A stretch of 64,000 nucleotides of DNA from Pyronema omphalodes (Eukaryota; Ascomycota; Pezizomycetes; Pezizales; Pyronemataceae): NCBI GenBank assembly GCA_024516155.1, contig JAJJXM010000026.1:310001-374000 (forward strand), in the 5' to 3' direction. The translations under genes and the position numbers were made by a program. Of the stretch, positions 1 through 14,876 are shown one piece after another (the stretch's first letter is position 1; each line of letters begins with the position of its first letter). The notes beneath the pieces are model-generated. The model worked only from the letters and a program-made list of their open reading frames with translations, was not told the origin of the DNA and did not search any database.

Positions 1-3000
1 TCTCGACTGCGTCTTGTCTGTCTAAAGACGGTGGGTTTACGAGGTAGAGTGGGGTCAGAGCTGTAACGGCTTTGGAGAGCAGGGAGCTCCAACTCCGTCG
101 TAATCAAAATTAGGCGGGGAAAATCCAGCGTAAGATCTGGGCATGGCGTTGGGGTCTCCTTAAACGGTTGAATAGTAACGCAGAAGTCCTCGCTTATCAT
201 CGTACTCTATGGCGTTTGCGGGTGAATTTCTGCATGCAATAATTCTTGGCGCTCGGTGAAGATATTATTGCTATTATTATTGTTCATCCGAAAGTTGACG
301 ATGACTGGTCAATGAGGAATTTGTGTATTTGTATTGGTAATTTTACTGAGTGGTGGAGATAATCGGGACACAATGGAGTTGGTGTGGGACATAACCGGGT
401 TGGAGTAAAAACATAATCAAGTTAGAATGACAGTGTAATCGACCCATCATCACTTTTAAGCGAAGATGCGAGATGGATACACGGCACAACCGCTCGTCAC
501 TGCTCAAAATACCCACACGTCCAACATATCTACATGCCTCATGCTGTGTTAATATTTTTTTTTCTAAACGGTAGACGCAAACCCATCGTCTTCCTGCAAG
601 GCATCGGTCTGAAACCCCCCAACACCTGCATATTTAATTTCGATAAACTTTGCTCCGGATCCATCCTCTAACCGAAGGTGAACCCGAGCATGGTAGGAAG
701 CAGACGCAGCACACCGCGGAAGTCGTCCTTTTCATCGCGCATAGATGTTTCATCCCCGTTGGAAGGCCCCCGCACAAGGCGTACTAGCGGGTAATAATTA
801 TTTAAAAAAAAATTCTTCATGAATAAAATCCTATGGGCTGTAGATATCAATACGAAAATATTACGCACGTCTTTTCCTCCTTCTCCATTTCCGGCGAACT
901 AAGCAATCATAATATCAGCCATTAAATGCACGGAAGTGGAAACTCAATGGCCACCACCACAGCCGCACAACCCTCTCGGCGACTATCGCTTGCCAAAGGC
1001 CGCTGATGACACCGTGAGTACTCGTATGTACATACAGACGTACATACACATACGAAACCCCTAACATAGCGCAATAGATCTATGCCTAAGTCCAGTCCAG
1101 ATCTTAATAACCATCTTAGCATCAATACAAAGAACGACCGTATGGCTCCGTACAGATCATACGGTGCAGGTGGAACCGGTTGTGCGTCCAGCTATCACAA
1201 GCTATCATTCACTAAAGCCGGTCTAACAGCGTCTAACATCAATAATCAGTCCGGCCTATTATCTCACCGACAGAGAGAGCTCTAGAAACCCCTCTTCTCT
1301 CGGAGAAGGAAAGAACACAGAGGCTTGGTGAAGCTCGGTAGAATCCCGTGGATGTTTCTACAGTATGTACTCATAAGAAAGTAACGATGTACCCTACAAT
1401 AAACACTCCATGCGCGCATGTGGCGCAAATAAAACAACAGGGGAAATGGTAAAACTATTGCAATGATATGGTAGGCCGTGAGTCTCGTCACGACATTCTA
1501 TAGTCTAATGACGTCTTAACATTGTGCTTTCAAGGAAATGGTACTGTTGATAACAACAACACTTCAGCTGCGAGATATGTATCATACCACGAGTGCGTAT
1601 ACGCTAGGTTATTGAAGAATCAGACTGGAGCAGAAGAAGTGAACATGGAAGAAGGATCCATATCCATCCCTGTGACATTACATGAAGCAATTTGTCGATT
1701 CATCGATGGTCGGAAGCATCACGCGCAGCCGCGGGACCAGGGACCAGGGACCACCATTCCACATTACATAACAAAAGGCAAGACAAGGCAAGAAAAAAGG
1801 CTTTAGTCTCGGTTTCCCATGCCTGAGGAATTTTGTATGTATCCTTATCCTGTATCAGTAGAATTTCGAACATGGCGGAACCCTAGCATAGTACGGCGGA
1901 TAAGATACTGTAGGAACCGGGATTTTCTATGTTGTGATTGGATGAATTAACGGAAGCTGTATTTCCGCTGGAATACACTAAGCGGCTAGAGTGGCTGGCG
2001 TGCTAAAGGGATATCCGGATATAGAAAGGATAGTTTATAGGGGAAATGGTTTCTATCTGTATCCCCCATGACCCGAATCTTCCAGTACTACATATACAGG
2101 GAAGATGGGATGATAGAAAACGTTTGAGGCATGGTGATCCTTTAGTGATAATTGAGTGAAACACGCGCCACGAGGAGAAAGTGAGCAAGTGAGTGCGTAA
2201 CAGAAAAGCAGGGATCGGCTATTTCAGGCGCATCAATATGGCGCTGCGTTCATTGTCCGCATAAACTTGGCGAAATGAACTGCAAAATCATGCGCGCAAC
2301 GTCTGCCTTATCCAATGAAGAAAAAAAAAAATGCACTTTTTTTTTTCGTCATCATCATCAGCTAGCATAAGTATGCGATGATAAATAATTGAGCGGATAA
2401 AATGCCGCGGGCTTTCATGTTCCAAGCGGCGCTTGTAACATAAAGTTCTGTGCCGCAGTTGACTTGGCTGGCGGATTATCAAATTGAGAAAGAAAAAAAC
2501 ACTACCGCTTAATCCTTCATGTTCCATTACCATTGCATAAATTAGACTGTTTTGTAATGGTTAGACAATAGGTATCCAGTGCCTGTCCTGATGAATCAAG
2601 TTTTATTGCAATGCGCGAGATGTTTTAGGTGCTACACGCAGCTGGGGAAGGTGATATCCTATTCCAAGCGCAGGCGATAAAAGTCATGGTCGTGTTGGCT
2701 GGAATTATTTGCTCTGGTTGGTGGGATCATCAAGGTCACCTGTCACATCAGGTATCATCCGTCTTACGGACTTCACACGGTAGGACATCCGCTACGTATC
2801 CGCGTATAATTACCGCTGTAGGAGAAGTTTCTCGCGGTAGAGACTCACCTAGGTATCTATCCGCTTACGCGGCTGGATCTTCTGTGCCGTCCGCGGTGGC
2901 GTAATATCGGATGAGGTCGAATTGGATTCATGAATTCTGTTTTTCCTTGATTTTTTTTTTAAAGTATGTAAGAAAGTACACTTTTCCTCACTAGTCATCA

Positions 3001-6000
3001 GATAATTATCAAGAATCGACTGTGTATAGTATTCATCGGCAGTCTTTGCGGCTTCATCCGTGCGTGCCGTTGGCGGCAGGCTTTTCGCGATATCCAACCG
3101 CAGGCTATGTCTGTCCTTCAGGTCAAAAATGTGGTGTCCCAGAAAAGGGCGGTGTGGAGGGCGACCTAAGATTTTCAGGTCCTGCGGGTGAAACTTGTGA
3201 CCACGACATATGACAAAAGCACTTGCGGCAAAAGCACCGTGAGCACCGCCTGCCTCGTCAGTTTCACAATCCTGTGCGTTAAGCTCGTTAATGGAAAAAA
3301 TAATGTGCTGAAGCGGCGAGAGTTACCTCTCTACGCCGCCTGGATGCATAATAGTCGTTATTGGTGGAATTCCAGGCCTGGATATGCATGGCTGAGATGA
3401 ATACAAACTGTGGGGGCTGTGGAGCAAGCGCGCGGATGTGGGAATGATGGTCTTGAGTTTAGCTTGCTTTCGCGGTAAAGCCGTCTGGTTAACGACCTTC
3501 CATGAAATTCAGTTAAGACAAAGTGGCTAGATGAATTCGTCGAAACTTAGGGACACCGGTAAGTTAAGTAATAGTGGTCAAGATGGACGTGTCGAAAGAA
3601 TGTTTCGAGAGGTGTCATGGAAAGGAGATTGATAAGTACATAAAACAGCCCTTTCAATGCCAGCTGACAAGCGCAGACGCCCGAAGATGAAAGTGGGGGT
3701 CTAGGTCGGGCTATTGCGTCTCCATAAACGCTGACGACAAAGTATGCTGGCTATTACCAATGGTATTTTATGCGTTTCATCTTCGGCAAAGTGTTAAAAA
3801 GATGCGACGATGTAGCGAGGGATTTGTGAGGTAACACCAGAGGCGTTTTCCTAAAACTTTTCAAGCGCAGGTACTGAAGCACGAAGCAGTTGTTTTCCAT
3901 TTGCCTTATCTATATTTGTACAAGATTTGTAATAAACTAGGGAAGATAGAGAGGGCGATGTTCAAGGATTCTGTTGCGGTCACCGGATCCAGGAAGGACA
4001 CGACGGTTCTCGCGATGTATTGGTTCACAGCAGGCCGCGAGTGTGAAACGAGCATAAACAAATCAGCAACAGCCGAATATGGAAAATTGTGGATAAAACT
4101 TAATCTACGGGTGGAAAAAATGGAGCTTCATGACTCTTGATCAGGGTTCCCTGTAGCCATCGGATGATATTTGCGTGGATCACCGTGATGAAACTTTCGA
4201 AGACGCGATGGAAGAATGGAGGGACACGACAGATCGACGGGCACAAAGCCGTCAGCAAGTAATAAGCGCATTCACTGATGGATGGTGGGCATTTGTCATC
4301 CATCTTCTTCCCATCTGATTTTAATCTGGCGTGCTTCCGCCGGAAGGCAGCCAGGACTGGGCACGATGTGGCCACTGACCGGATGAGGGGGTTCAGGTCA
4401 CCACAATGCGCAGGACACGGTAAAGTTGACTAGAGATTGGCAGAATGATAGCGCTGGGCTGCCCCCAAGCTTTGATCAAGCTTTCTGGCCGGAACATGTC
4501 CCGAGTGGCAATCATGATTCGTCCATCTGATGAAATTACGACAATTTTTCGATGAAGGTTGGTTCATCGGTTTGTCAGTAGAGCTCGTGGGATCATCACC
4601 ACGAAGAATCCTTGGACGCGACTGAACTGAGAAGATAAAAGATTCCCATGGAGATGTTGACGGATGATCACAAAGCAACTACAATCTAACCGCATGATCA
4701 TGTGTGCAAGAGAGGAAGCCTGAACCTCATCAGTTTCTGTGGTATCTTGTACATCACGATGCATATTTCATGGCGATGATGTATAGAATCGCTAATTAGA
4801 ACCAAGATGACCTTATCCAGGTCACAATCTTTGAAGAGGCCACGATAGATGAGATGGCACCCAGACTTTGAGGCTAGATGAGGCATCAGCCTCGTCGAAG
4901 CCATCCACCAAGCGCAGCCGGTGTCACAATAAAATGTGGCGGAAGAACAGCAAGGTCCCTGACTCACAATTATGATGTGTCCAGATTTTGTTACCAAGGT
5001 CGCCATCATGGGAAATGGGACACGATTACATACGAAGCGAACGATGAATGCGCGGTTCCGAGAGATTATGAGATGAAGTTACTACCGGCTACCAGAAACC
5101 CCGAAGCGCAGATACCCACTGAATACAGCATTAATTATTCTTTTATTTACCATGATATCGATACGGTGCGGTTCGTTTGTTGTCATCTGTTTCTACAACG
5201 AGGGCAAGCTGCTCGCTTCCGTCTGCAGAATTTGCATCTTCATCGACATTTCACCTTCCTTGAACTGCTACGTCTCCTCACTTTCGGACCCAACAAGATC
5301 TGCCCCTTTGCGCCAGTTTTTCCTCGCTTCCGCCTTTTGTGGATTCTGCAAGCTGCGACATGAACGTCCTCTAGCTTCTATATCCGCACAAATCAACCCG
5401 TCAGCAGATCCCTATCCCACTCCTAGCGTCATCGAATCGCTTATTCCCTGCGGCAATTATTATTTACATGACAGCATTGCCAAGGGCTTATCCCTCCGGT
5501 GTACATTTATACGCCAACCAAACGTCAACTTCCGCGAATTCCGCAGCGTGAAGAATCAAACATGCAGATATCCTTGAAGAACTTTCATTGAATGACACCA
5601 TTGACTTTGCCTAATAGGCGAGTAAATATGAGCCCACATGATCTGTGAGTCGTCACACGCGGCTTCCGGTGCGTCTGACGAGATGATTTTTTCCTGAAGC
5701 GGGTAGAGAAAGATACGACGTTAATTGATGTTGCCGCGAGGCGTATTCTGTCGGATGACAGAGTCGGCTATTGACTGTGTTGTACCTACCGCATGCGCTC
5801 AGTCCGCTTGAAAATAATCACAATGAATTATCTCAGTTCTAGGGAAATCCGTATTTTGGAAATAGTTCACGTCACAATATCAACTGCTGTTGATACCCAG
5901 TGACGCTCCCCATAGCCGAATATCCGCGGCATAACACCAACTAGCGCCATGAACGGCGGCGAGCGTCACTAAATCTCAAACTTCAGGCGTATCAGCAAAA

Positions 6001-9000
6001 ACATTGCTCCTAGAGCGCTTCTATATAGACAGTTGAACTAGAAGCGGCAGCAAATACCTATTACTGTTAGATAAAATACATGAATCCGCGGCTAGAGACG
6101 TGTCTAGAGAAAAGCTGTCACAGATGCTCGGCTAACGCTCGGGGCGCATAGAATGTTCTTAGAACCGACGGTTTGTTTCATACGCACACGCATCTATCGT
6201 GGACTATAGCGCCATATCCCTGCTTTCCAAGCGAAATATGTTGCCTCAGGTTTCCAGTGCCATACCCAAAGGCCCCAAGGAAATTCGCGCAAGTTCGCGA
6301 CTGGGAAAGATTGCCGGAGGTGCTTACTGTTTTGGGTCTTGAACGAGCCTTCGGATGTCTGTCCCTGCCTACTGGGAAAGCTAGTCCATCCTGAAATCTG
6401 GCCATGAACATCCGGGGCGTCTCATTGATGGATATCACGGCGGCTGAAGCGTCAGAGCAATGCCGGCGTGAGGAAAAGCCTGATGTAACACGAGTTGCAT
6501 GCAAGAGACGACAGTGGCCTTGCTTCACTTCACATAGACCAGGACCAGATGCGGAGATGTGCGATGGTGGTTTGATAAGGCAAAATATGTTTTTTTTACA
6601 AACATGCATGAAAGGTTTGTCATTGTTGTATTTTCGTTGGGTCGATATTACGAATTTTCTGCATCGCCTTAATCCGTCTGTGGTAAAACATTGAATTCCT
6701 GAAGAATAATCATAAACAGCCAATGGTACTACCTACTTCTCCGGGCTCCCAACCAGTCTCTCCGATTCCGAGATGATCCACTTATCACATCCGCAGTCAG
6801 CACCAGCCAACAAAAAAAGGCAAACGAATCCTGTTTACTGTTGTCACGAAAATCCCAGTGCTGCAGAATTGGCCTCCCGGCGGATGTAACCAGCGGCGAA
6901 CAACCATCCTAATTACACGATTTTCAGCTCTGTGCACAATCAGCTGAAGCCTGGAAGGAGCGCTGGCGCATGGCCCCGCTTGTAGCTCGCGCGTCGGCCA
7001 TCTACGTAGCGCTGGCGCACTGTCCCCTAGCTGGCTCCTTCCGGATATCCAGAAATCCTCGTGTTCTACGCCATCGTATCGTCCAACCCATCTAGTCTTC
7101 AAGACTGCCCCACATGCCCACAACAATGAGTGATGAATCTGCGAGTTTGTGCGCATGCGGTAAAACAGCGCACACTATCAGATTATAGTTGGAGTGGCCT
7201 GGACCGGAGGGGGTGTGTGATAAGAAAAGTATAGCTGATTAATATGCCAAGAGGTATTCCCATTGAGGTTTAAACCTTGCATATGTCACATGTGTAGACC
7301 CCTGCATCAGCATAAATTGCTAAGTAATAAAAACTAAGGAACTAGTTTCACAGCTAGTAATACCCTCATTAGGCAATGTCCAGCTTGTTTTTACATAATC
7401 GATTGGGTGCATTAATCACCCGGTCATTTGGGTGTTACTTGGCACGGGTTTATGGGATAACAAAACTCCCAGTTGGATTGTCTCCTTCACCTCTATAGAA
7501 AGATATTGTAATATTATTGATTAGGTATTGTTGTGGGTCAAATATGGGTCAAAAGTGTGGAAGTTTTCACGCTATTCCACGTCAGTTTCAGGTGACCCCA
7601 ACCATATTCCAAGCAATTATAATCAACCAAACTTATTAGACTGTTAATATAGTGTCTGATGGAGGGATGCGTTTGCCTCGTACCGCGGGTTACACAACAT
7701 CAAGCCGCCAGTTACCGCTGTTGGCACTCTTTGCGTTGTTCTTCCTTTACTCGCTTGTGATACTGCGGCAAATAATCGCTGGTCTTACAATTTCTACACT
7801 TTTGGCTCCGATTGCACACATATAGTGTAACTTAGTGGAGATAATATTGTTACCGTGTTTGATTGTTGATTGACTGGAAAAGGGCTTTCAAGGGGGGGGG
7901 GGGGGGTGTGGGGTTGCTCCGAACACTGTGCCTCTGACGTACTGTGCAAGGAAACAGTCATGCCGTGTGCGCGTGGCAGAAGTCCCTGGTAATTGTGCTA
8001 GGTAAACTACGCAAGGCTGCAGTAGAAGTTATCGTTAGGAACAAGGTTTATCCTGACATCCGCGTACAGTGATAAACGAAACAAGAATTTATTAGCCGCG
8101 GTGAAGTATATGCATGAGTGATCACTCTGTGCGCAATTGCACCTCGTGTTCACAACAGTCCTTTATATTGTATCACTGCTCCAATAAATACTAAAAGAAC
8201 AGCATTTCCGCCGCCAGAAATTACGCCTGCCATTTGGCGCGATTTCTAACACGGTTTTACCGCCGAATCCATGGCTGTGCATTTGCCCAACTTCGCTTAT
8301 TACCTTAAGGGTTTGATGTTTGGTCTCGGCCCTCCGCCTAATATTATCGCCAGCGTCAGCACTGTAACATATTTCACTCATCTTCATACTTTTGCCGCGA
8401 AACAGAAACGGCGAAGACATGTTGTGTTTTGACTCAGGTGAGACTGAGCAGAATTCTCCTAGCGACAAACGTGCAATTTTTTCCGCCTGAAGATGAGCGA
8501 ATGCGAAAACTAGAGATGGCCTCTTCCTTATTCGAGCTGTGTGATATAATGCTGATATATCGTGGCGTAGTTATACTTACCACTGGATGTTTCTCTTCGT
8601 CTCCGCATATTCCCCAACATGAGACCGGACACTCGTCCCATCCTTTAAATTTCTATTTCTTGGAACATGCACCTGGTATAATCCCGGAAGCTATATACAT
8701 TCACCGATGGATTACCTGAAGATACTTCAATGACAATCTCACACGTCAAAAAAAATCCTCAACGAGTCTTCACCCCTTACTTTGGTACGACATAGTCCAA
8801 CACACGCGGCCGGTCGATCATATTTATCGCGTCCTGAACTCCTCCAACGTGCAGAATTGCACCCTCGGCACTTCTTCCTCACCAGTAATCGAACTCCACA
8901 CTTCAAACACACGCCTCAGACGCCAAGTCACTCTCTGAGTTTCGGAATCCCCCGCGCAGATGACGAAGTTTAAAACACGTTGGACACAGGGTGCCCCATT

Positions 9001-12000
9001 CGTCGTCAAGAAATAGGGAGGGGCCCGGGGGTGGAATCAAAAAATCGAACACAACATATACACAGTCTGCGCCAAATCATGCGAGGATGACCCAATCCTT
9101 TATGATTCCGCAGAGTCTTACATTATTACTATGTAGGTCAATTAATCACCCGTAAATATCCGCCTTACGAGATTATAGGATAAGAAACATACAAGCTATA
9201 CTCTGCTTACGCTCGGATAATATATTTTCTCTCAGCTCACACAGAATTTGTAGGTATTTGCGTAAGTTGCGTTTAAGGCGACTCAATTCCGTGGGACATA
9301 ATCTTTTGTAACGCTTTGCGACAGAAACTACGTACAGAGTACAACCGACCCGATCCTGCTTAGTCCCGCACTTTTGGCAACACACATCAATTTAAGAAAA
9401 AGTATGCTATCGCTGGTCGCTTGGTTGTATTATTTTCTTTGAGACTATGTTATCGGAGGTTATTGCATGTGAATCTCAGAGTCATGAATAATCATTCCCT
9501 GCCTTGTTAGTCGCCGCTTAGGTACAGCATAACGCATAAAGTTTTAGGCTCGGTAAGGTACGATACGTGGTGTGTCTACATACTAACCCCTGAGCTGAAA
9601 AGAAACGACATAGCCGATCATAGGATGCGGAAAGAAAGCCTGATCTGCAGGTAAATTGAAATAGCCAGGCTTTCTTCCGGCAAAGATGACGAAGGCTGCA
9701 TTTTCAACGCTCATACGTAGATGATATCCTGGAAAAGAGATGCAAGTCTATCGATATAGCAGCGTCTGCGTTGCGTTGCGTTTGCGTTTGCGCGAATTGT
9801 GTTCGAACTGATCCTACTTGCGTGTTGTAAAATGGCGTAACTTGAAAGAGACGTGGTAAGCATGCAAATAGACAGGGGAGACAAAGACCGGAGAGAAAAG
9901 AGAAGATATCTCATCCTAATAGAGACCATGAAGCAATGGAATATAAAAGGCGGCGATTACCCCACCGGGAAATAGATCGTCGGCCAGAGAAGCGAACAAA
10001 ACATCACCCAGTTCACTGGTGTCTGGGGGTGACACGACGACTGCGAAAAGCTAACAAGGTAAAAAGCCCGCCGATACCATCCAGTCATAGCCCGTTAAAT
10101 CTTTCATGAGTTAAATCCCAACAGAAATCCATATCACTCAGGCCCATAAAAACGATTACATCCCGAATACCAGTATAATATAGTAAGTAGCAATCATTAT
10201 CACCATCCACCAGGGAATCGCGTCGGTATCAGATAGGGGTGGTAGTGGTGGCTTATACAACTCATAGACGAAAGTTGTGTTTAATAATACCACCAACACT
10301 TGAACTATAAACTGCAGCCTCATATTTGAATCACTTCAATGCTCTTTTCTAACCTACCTTGCATGACAATCTCTCAATTCCCGTACACGTACCCACCAAC
10401 CAGTGCACGTGCCTTCATCAATATCCTCCTACAGCCTACCCCCCATTTCACCATTGGTGCTATATAATTCCATTAATTTGATATTTCTTTCTTTTAGGAA
10501 TCAGGGGTGGTTGGTGGATCATGAGGTTAGGAGGGACGATGTTATCTTTATATTTATTGAATCATACGTTGACCGAGGCCAAAAAGACCTATTCAGGACA
10601 AGGTTATATTATCTTTCATGAATAATGGGGACATAGACATACATAGGTACAAATCGCAAATCTCAGTCTGACTTCCGCACCCCGCTTACTCTGAGTTTAT
10701 CGTAACTGCATTATATCTGATTTAACATCGATATATATGTTTTATCAATGATCGTACACTGTAGTTCTTCCAGTATACTGATTTCTACTTTTCGCTGAAC
10801 TCTGATGGCCCCTTATTGTAATTATACCCTCGCAGTATTCGCTGAGAACTTGTATCGGTTATCAAATTCCCCAAAAGCCTCTTAACAAGTTAGACTATAT
10901 GTAGTGGTGTTTTTGTTTTTGTTTTTGTTTCGACCAGCCTGGGGCAGATTTGATGGGCTATAATATGACATTATTAATTACTGGACATTCTCCAGTGTAT
11001 GAAACTAGAGGATTTGTTTTCGTTCACAATCAGAAAGGATTTCTTAAAGAGATCTGGAGAGGAGTTGTGGGGGAGCGCGGGAATAACGAAATCCAACCCT
11101 TTTTTTTTCTATCCTCTTCTATTCTCTTCTATTCTATTCCATCCTATTTCATTCATTTATTGTTTTATTTTCTTTAAAAATACTCTACTCAAAACCTAGA
11201 AGACCTATATACACAGAACGAAAGAAAAATTGTTTTCCAAACCTAATCCGACCGCGGCATTACCCTTCCCATCTATCTGCATGTTTCGCGGTCTCATCTG
11301 TCTGTGACACTCATCTATCCCCAAATTGATATAGCCACGCACCGCCTCTATACTGTTGGCTCGACCATATCTAGCGGTGGAGTATATGGGTTTTGTGAAA
11401 TAGGGTTTTGGTAGTTGAAAACTGATGAAGTGGTGTGATATTTTATGATTGTGGTCCTATTATTTTAGTCAGGTAGAAGCTTATGGAATGATGAATACGG
11501 GTGTGAAGAGTGATGATGATCATGGGGAGCTATCATGGGTTATGGCGAGATATAGTGGGTAGGGAGTGGGAGAAGGGGGGGAAGGGGGGGAGGGGGTAAT
11601 GGTAGGTTATATATATGAGATGTATTTTTGAGGGATTGGATTGGATAACGAGTTGATGTTTTACTTCAGATTGAAAATTCAAGGCAGGAAGAGAAGCGAG
11701 AAGAATATGGTTCGGTTAGTTCTGGTATGAATATAGGTGATAGCGAATAGGCTGGTAAATTGGTGGGAAGAGGGAAGGGTGAGGCATTGTTAGCTCCTTT
11801 GTCCGACATATGAGTCCAGGACCGATGCCATTCCAAGATCCTGTGACAGCTAAAGAAATTTGAAACTGAATCCAGCAAAATGTCAAAACGCAAGCATGTA
11901 AAGATATATACGAAATAATGCATAATCCCGATGAGATATCGGCAAAAGATCATTAACCATTCAGGTAGCAAGCGGTGATAGATGACCATCTACTCCCGCA

Positions 12001-12073
12001 TCACTTCCATCCTTACAATTCAATTGGATGATAAAAAGATGATAAGATGGCGTGTCTGGAGATTAAAAAGTGA
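1..12073. other. gene-poor region, no supportable gene
   Basis: I see no convincing coding gene in this stretch. Open frames exist on both strands, the longest at 6178-6723 (minus) and 4878-5363 (plus), but their translations have random-looking composition, match no family I recognise and cannot be joined by plausible introns. There are no long tandem arrays apart from a 15-base G run at 7892-7906. The base composition is mixed and not strongly AT-rich, so it does not look like a heavily RIP-mutated block. It may contain old, unrecognisable transposon remains, but I cannot show that. Confidence 0.5.
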
Positions 12074-12173
12074 CGTCAAGAACAGGGTTCGAACCTGCGC
12101 GGCCGAAGCCATGAGATATCCGTTGCGACATGCGCATTCAAGTCTCACTCCTTAACCACTCGGACATCTTGAC
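12074..12173 (-). tRNA. tRNA-Ser(TGA) with a 19-nt intron
   Basis: Read on the minus strand, the acceptor stem GTCAAGA pairs with TCTTGAC, followed by discriminator G. The D arm carries GAGTGGTTAAGG, typical of class II tRNAs. The anticodon stem TGAGA/TCTCA encloses a loop with anticodon TGA (plus-strand 12138-12140). A 19-base intron lies at 12118-12136, just 3' of the base after the anticodon, the canonical nuclear position. A long variable arm (GGCTTCGGCC) and a T arm (GCAGG-TTCGAAC-CCTGT) follow. The long variable arm and TGA anticodon identify it as a serine tRNA reading UCA codons. No CCA is encoded, as expected in a eukaryote. Confidence 0.93.
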
Positions 12174-14444
12174 TATACCTGTTACTAAGGCATGTATAAT
12201 GTTATACATTCTATCATAATTGCTGCTTGAAACGATAAGTATTTTTATAGTGTCAACTTCTCGACTTCTTGGTGTCGTGTCTTTCTTGCATGATTGTTTG
12301 CTGGGGAGATACGGGATATTATAGTGGTTATTTATGTGTAGTGGTTGGATGCAATAGCGGGTATAGATTGTACTCAATACCATCACAAGTCGAAAAATAG
12401 TTGTATGTTGTCTTATAAACCAGCTTATCTCCTACTCAGGAGAAATCTCATTGCCCCTGCTGTGAATCTCTGAGAGTACTCTACTCAAGTTTTCGTAGAA
12501 GTAGATTGTATCTTATATCATTGCGGAAGCTATTGTGCTGGTTTCATGAATTGAATTTTTGGATTCTCAGATACTTTGGTTTTGGATACATTATATCCTA
12601 TCATAAATGCTATTTATAGATTCAACTGATGATAGAAAGTGTTGCTACGGTTGAAATTTTTACCTCCATCTCGGAAGGGGGGAGGGGGGGGGGGGGGGGG
12701 TGGTTGCAGTGTAATGAGAAGCTGAGGATGGATAAGAAAGTGAGGTACGTCAAGTGGTGAGTTTTGAGAGAGAGTGAACTTTAACGATGTGATTGGGGGA
12801 TTGAATACCTTCCATTCTGACTTGAGGAACTTAATATGCATGTTCTAATATATAGCGGGTGATTCATACTAAATACTGGATTACTCAGTCTGGATTAAAA
12901 TTCGTTGATCTGATTATCTATGTTAGCGTATGTACATATATCATGACATTCACTTTGCCGGGTATGTTCATTTGAGGCTATCTTCGATATACACCCTCCG
13001 GTCTTATCATACACCTGGCTGATGGTGTAAAGTTTCTCCGCTGTGCAGTCCGCGCGTTTGTTGTCTCGGCATTCTTTTATCTTTGGGCGTCATAGAAGCG
13101 GCCCTGGACGTCCATTAAGTATTGTGGCGCCTTGGGTTGTTAGTTCAGTCTTACAGATGTATATTCCAACATCAGAGCAAGACATGTGTCCACCACGTGC
13201 TGGAGTAAGTAATTCAGGAAATTACTGTCTTATCTTCTATTTACAGAAGAATGTTCTTACACGACGTCTCCCTACGTACCCATTATACCCATCCATCTAT
13301 TTTAAAACCATGTAAACAACAGTAGAAATCACGTCATGATCACCAAACACCGTTTACCAGCAAGCGCCGTGCATCCCCCAATTATACAATCGCTTTTGCC
13401 GTCACTCTGCTATATTAACCCTCTCCTGTAGCAACTCCAGACATAGCCCATCACACATCCTCATACATCCTTGAACGTAATATAAACCGCCGACGTTACA
13501 CCATCTCTACGTTGCACCATTTTCGGTGACAGCTAGGCGGCTATTAAACGACGCATCTCCAACTTCGGGGCACAGGAAAGTATCTACCATGCCTCATTGT
13601 CCAATATTCGCGAGGCACCACGGATTGTGGGAGCATGATTAAAACAGGTAATTTACTGGCTACGAAAAACGATGAAAATGACTGTTAAGCTAAGCGTAAC
13701 GCTGAGATGGCGTGATTTGGAGGATATCTTGATTCCGGATTCATAAATACCGTTCAGGAGCTGGGTATACCTGGAATTTCAACCTGTTGAGAAGAAGCTT
13801 ATAGAAGCGTTTGATTTGTAGATGACAATTGGGCCATTGTTAGAGATGGCATGAAATGTAAGACACTGGATCTCCGGTTCGAACTGCATAGGAATTGGAT
13901 TCACGGCATTATCGCTGATGATGGAGCATGCTGTTATCGCGTCATATCTGAAATGTGGAATGATAATTCGTGGATACCTAATGGTGGTTGAAAAGGGGAC
14001 CGAAGATATCGGAATTATTCAATCAAAGGAAGACGACGGAAGATATTTCGAACTTTCTAGATGGAACGAGAGTGGGTGAGAATCTGTGAGCCAGGGCGTT
14101 GGAAGAGTTGGGTAGAGAGGAATGCAAGGTGTATGTGGGAAACTCTTAGTCAATTTTCTGGCATTTATCTTCAAATTGCATTGAGATAATCTTTAGGAGG
14201 GAGGAGGCACATTTGATATCGTAGGATGTCGGACTGGACAAATATGGAAGTGAACTTTCATGAAGCCTCCTCCGGGGTAGTGGTTTCATGCTCTAAGTAG
14301 AGTGCATTAGCTGCAATGGAAATACACTGATTCAAACGAACAAAAACCGTGATGGACGGGTATTAATCTTTATCAAAATGGATACGAATTGCAAATACAT
14401 AACTACACATAAATCACTACAACAGAAACATGACAATTACCGCA
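12174..14444. other. intergenic region without a recognised gene
   Basis: No supportable gene is seen. It contains a 17-base G run at 12684-12700 and several short open frames with no family resemblance. A tRNA-like TTCGAAC at about 13879 has no pairing stems around it. Confidence 0.45.
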
Positions 14445-14876
14445 TCATCGCCTTCCAAATTGGCGGTTACCAATATCCATTTCCCTCTCGCCGCGGGAAT
14501 TTCCCGTGGTAGGTAGCGAAAGATCATTTATACGACGTCTAGCCTCCTCCAATTCCTGCTCACGACGTATAGCTTCGGACTGTTCATGCTCTCTCCGTCT
14601 CGCTTCGGCTAGTTCATAAATGCGACGCCGCCTCTCAGCAGGATCATTTGCACGCTGCCTTCTCCGCCGCTCTAAGGCCGTCATTATTGTCGTTCTCTGG
14701 GAATTTGTAGAAACCCACTGTGGATAACGTGCGAATAACTCTTGATGCATGGAAAAAGGTTGACTGAATAAAAGCGTGAGAAATTCATGTTCGGTCTCTA
14801 TATCCGGAAAGACGCTTCCATCAGATGATTCGGGATTAGATTGCGTGTAGGAAAACGAGTTGTATGACATTGACAT
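14445..14876 (-). CDS. hypothetical Arg/Glu-rich coiled-coil protein
   Basis: Single-exon reading frame of 143 residues. The N-terminal third is Ser/Asn-rich and polar and contains a short hydrophobic stretch (FLTLLF). From about residue 68 it becomes strongly charged, with runs such as ERRRRQR and repeated EARRREHE/EARRRIND patterns that should form a single basic/acidic helix or coiled coil. No signal peptide or membrane segment is visible. I do not recognise the family. The biased but orderly composition and the clear ATG support a real gene, although charged low-complexity frames can also arise by chance. There is no close neighbour, the nearest gene being 1.2 kb away, and nothing indicates its regulation. 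Confidence 0.5.
   Translation of the reverse strand: MSMSYNSFSYTQSNPESSDGSVFPDIETEHEFLTLLFSQPFSMHQELFARYPQWVSTNSQRTTIMTALERRRRQRANDPAERRRRIYELAEARRREHEQSEAIRREQELEEARRRINDLSLPTTGNSRGEREMDIGNRQFGRR

Noticed and set aside
4878..5577. Overlapping frames of 161 and 141 residues
   Set aside because: Neither shows a family pattern and the two frames compete over the same sequence; I could not build an intron model.
6178..6723. 181-residue minus-strand frame
   Set aside because: No domain, random-like composition, open frames on the opposite strand over the same bases.
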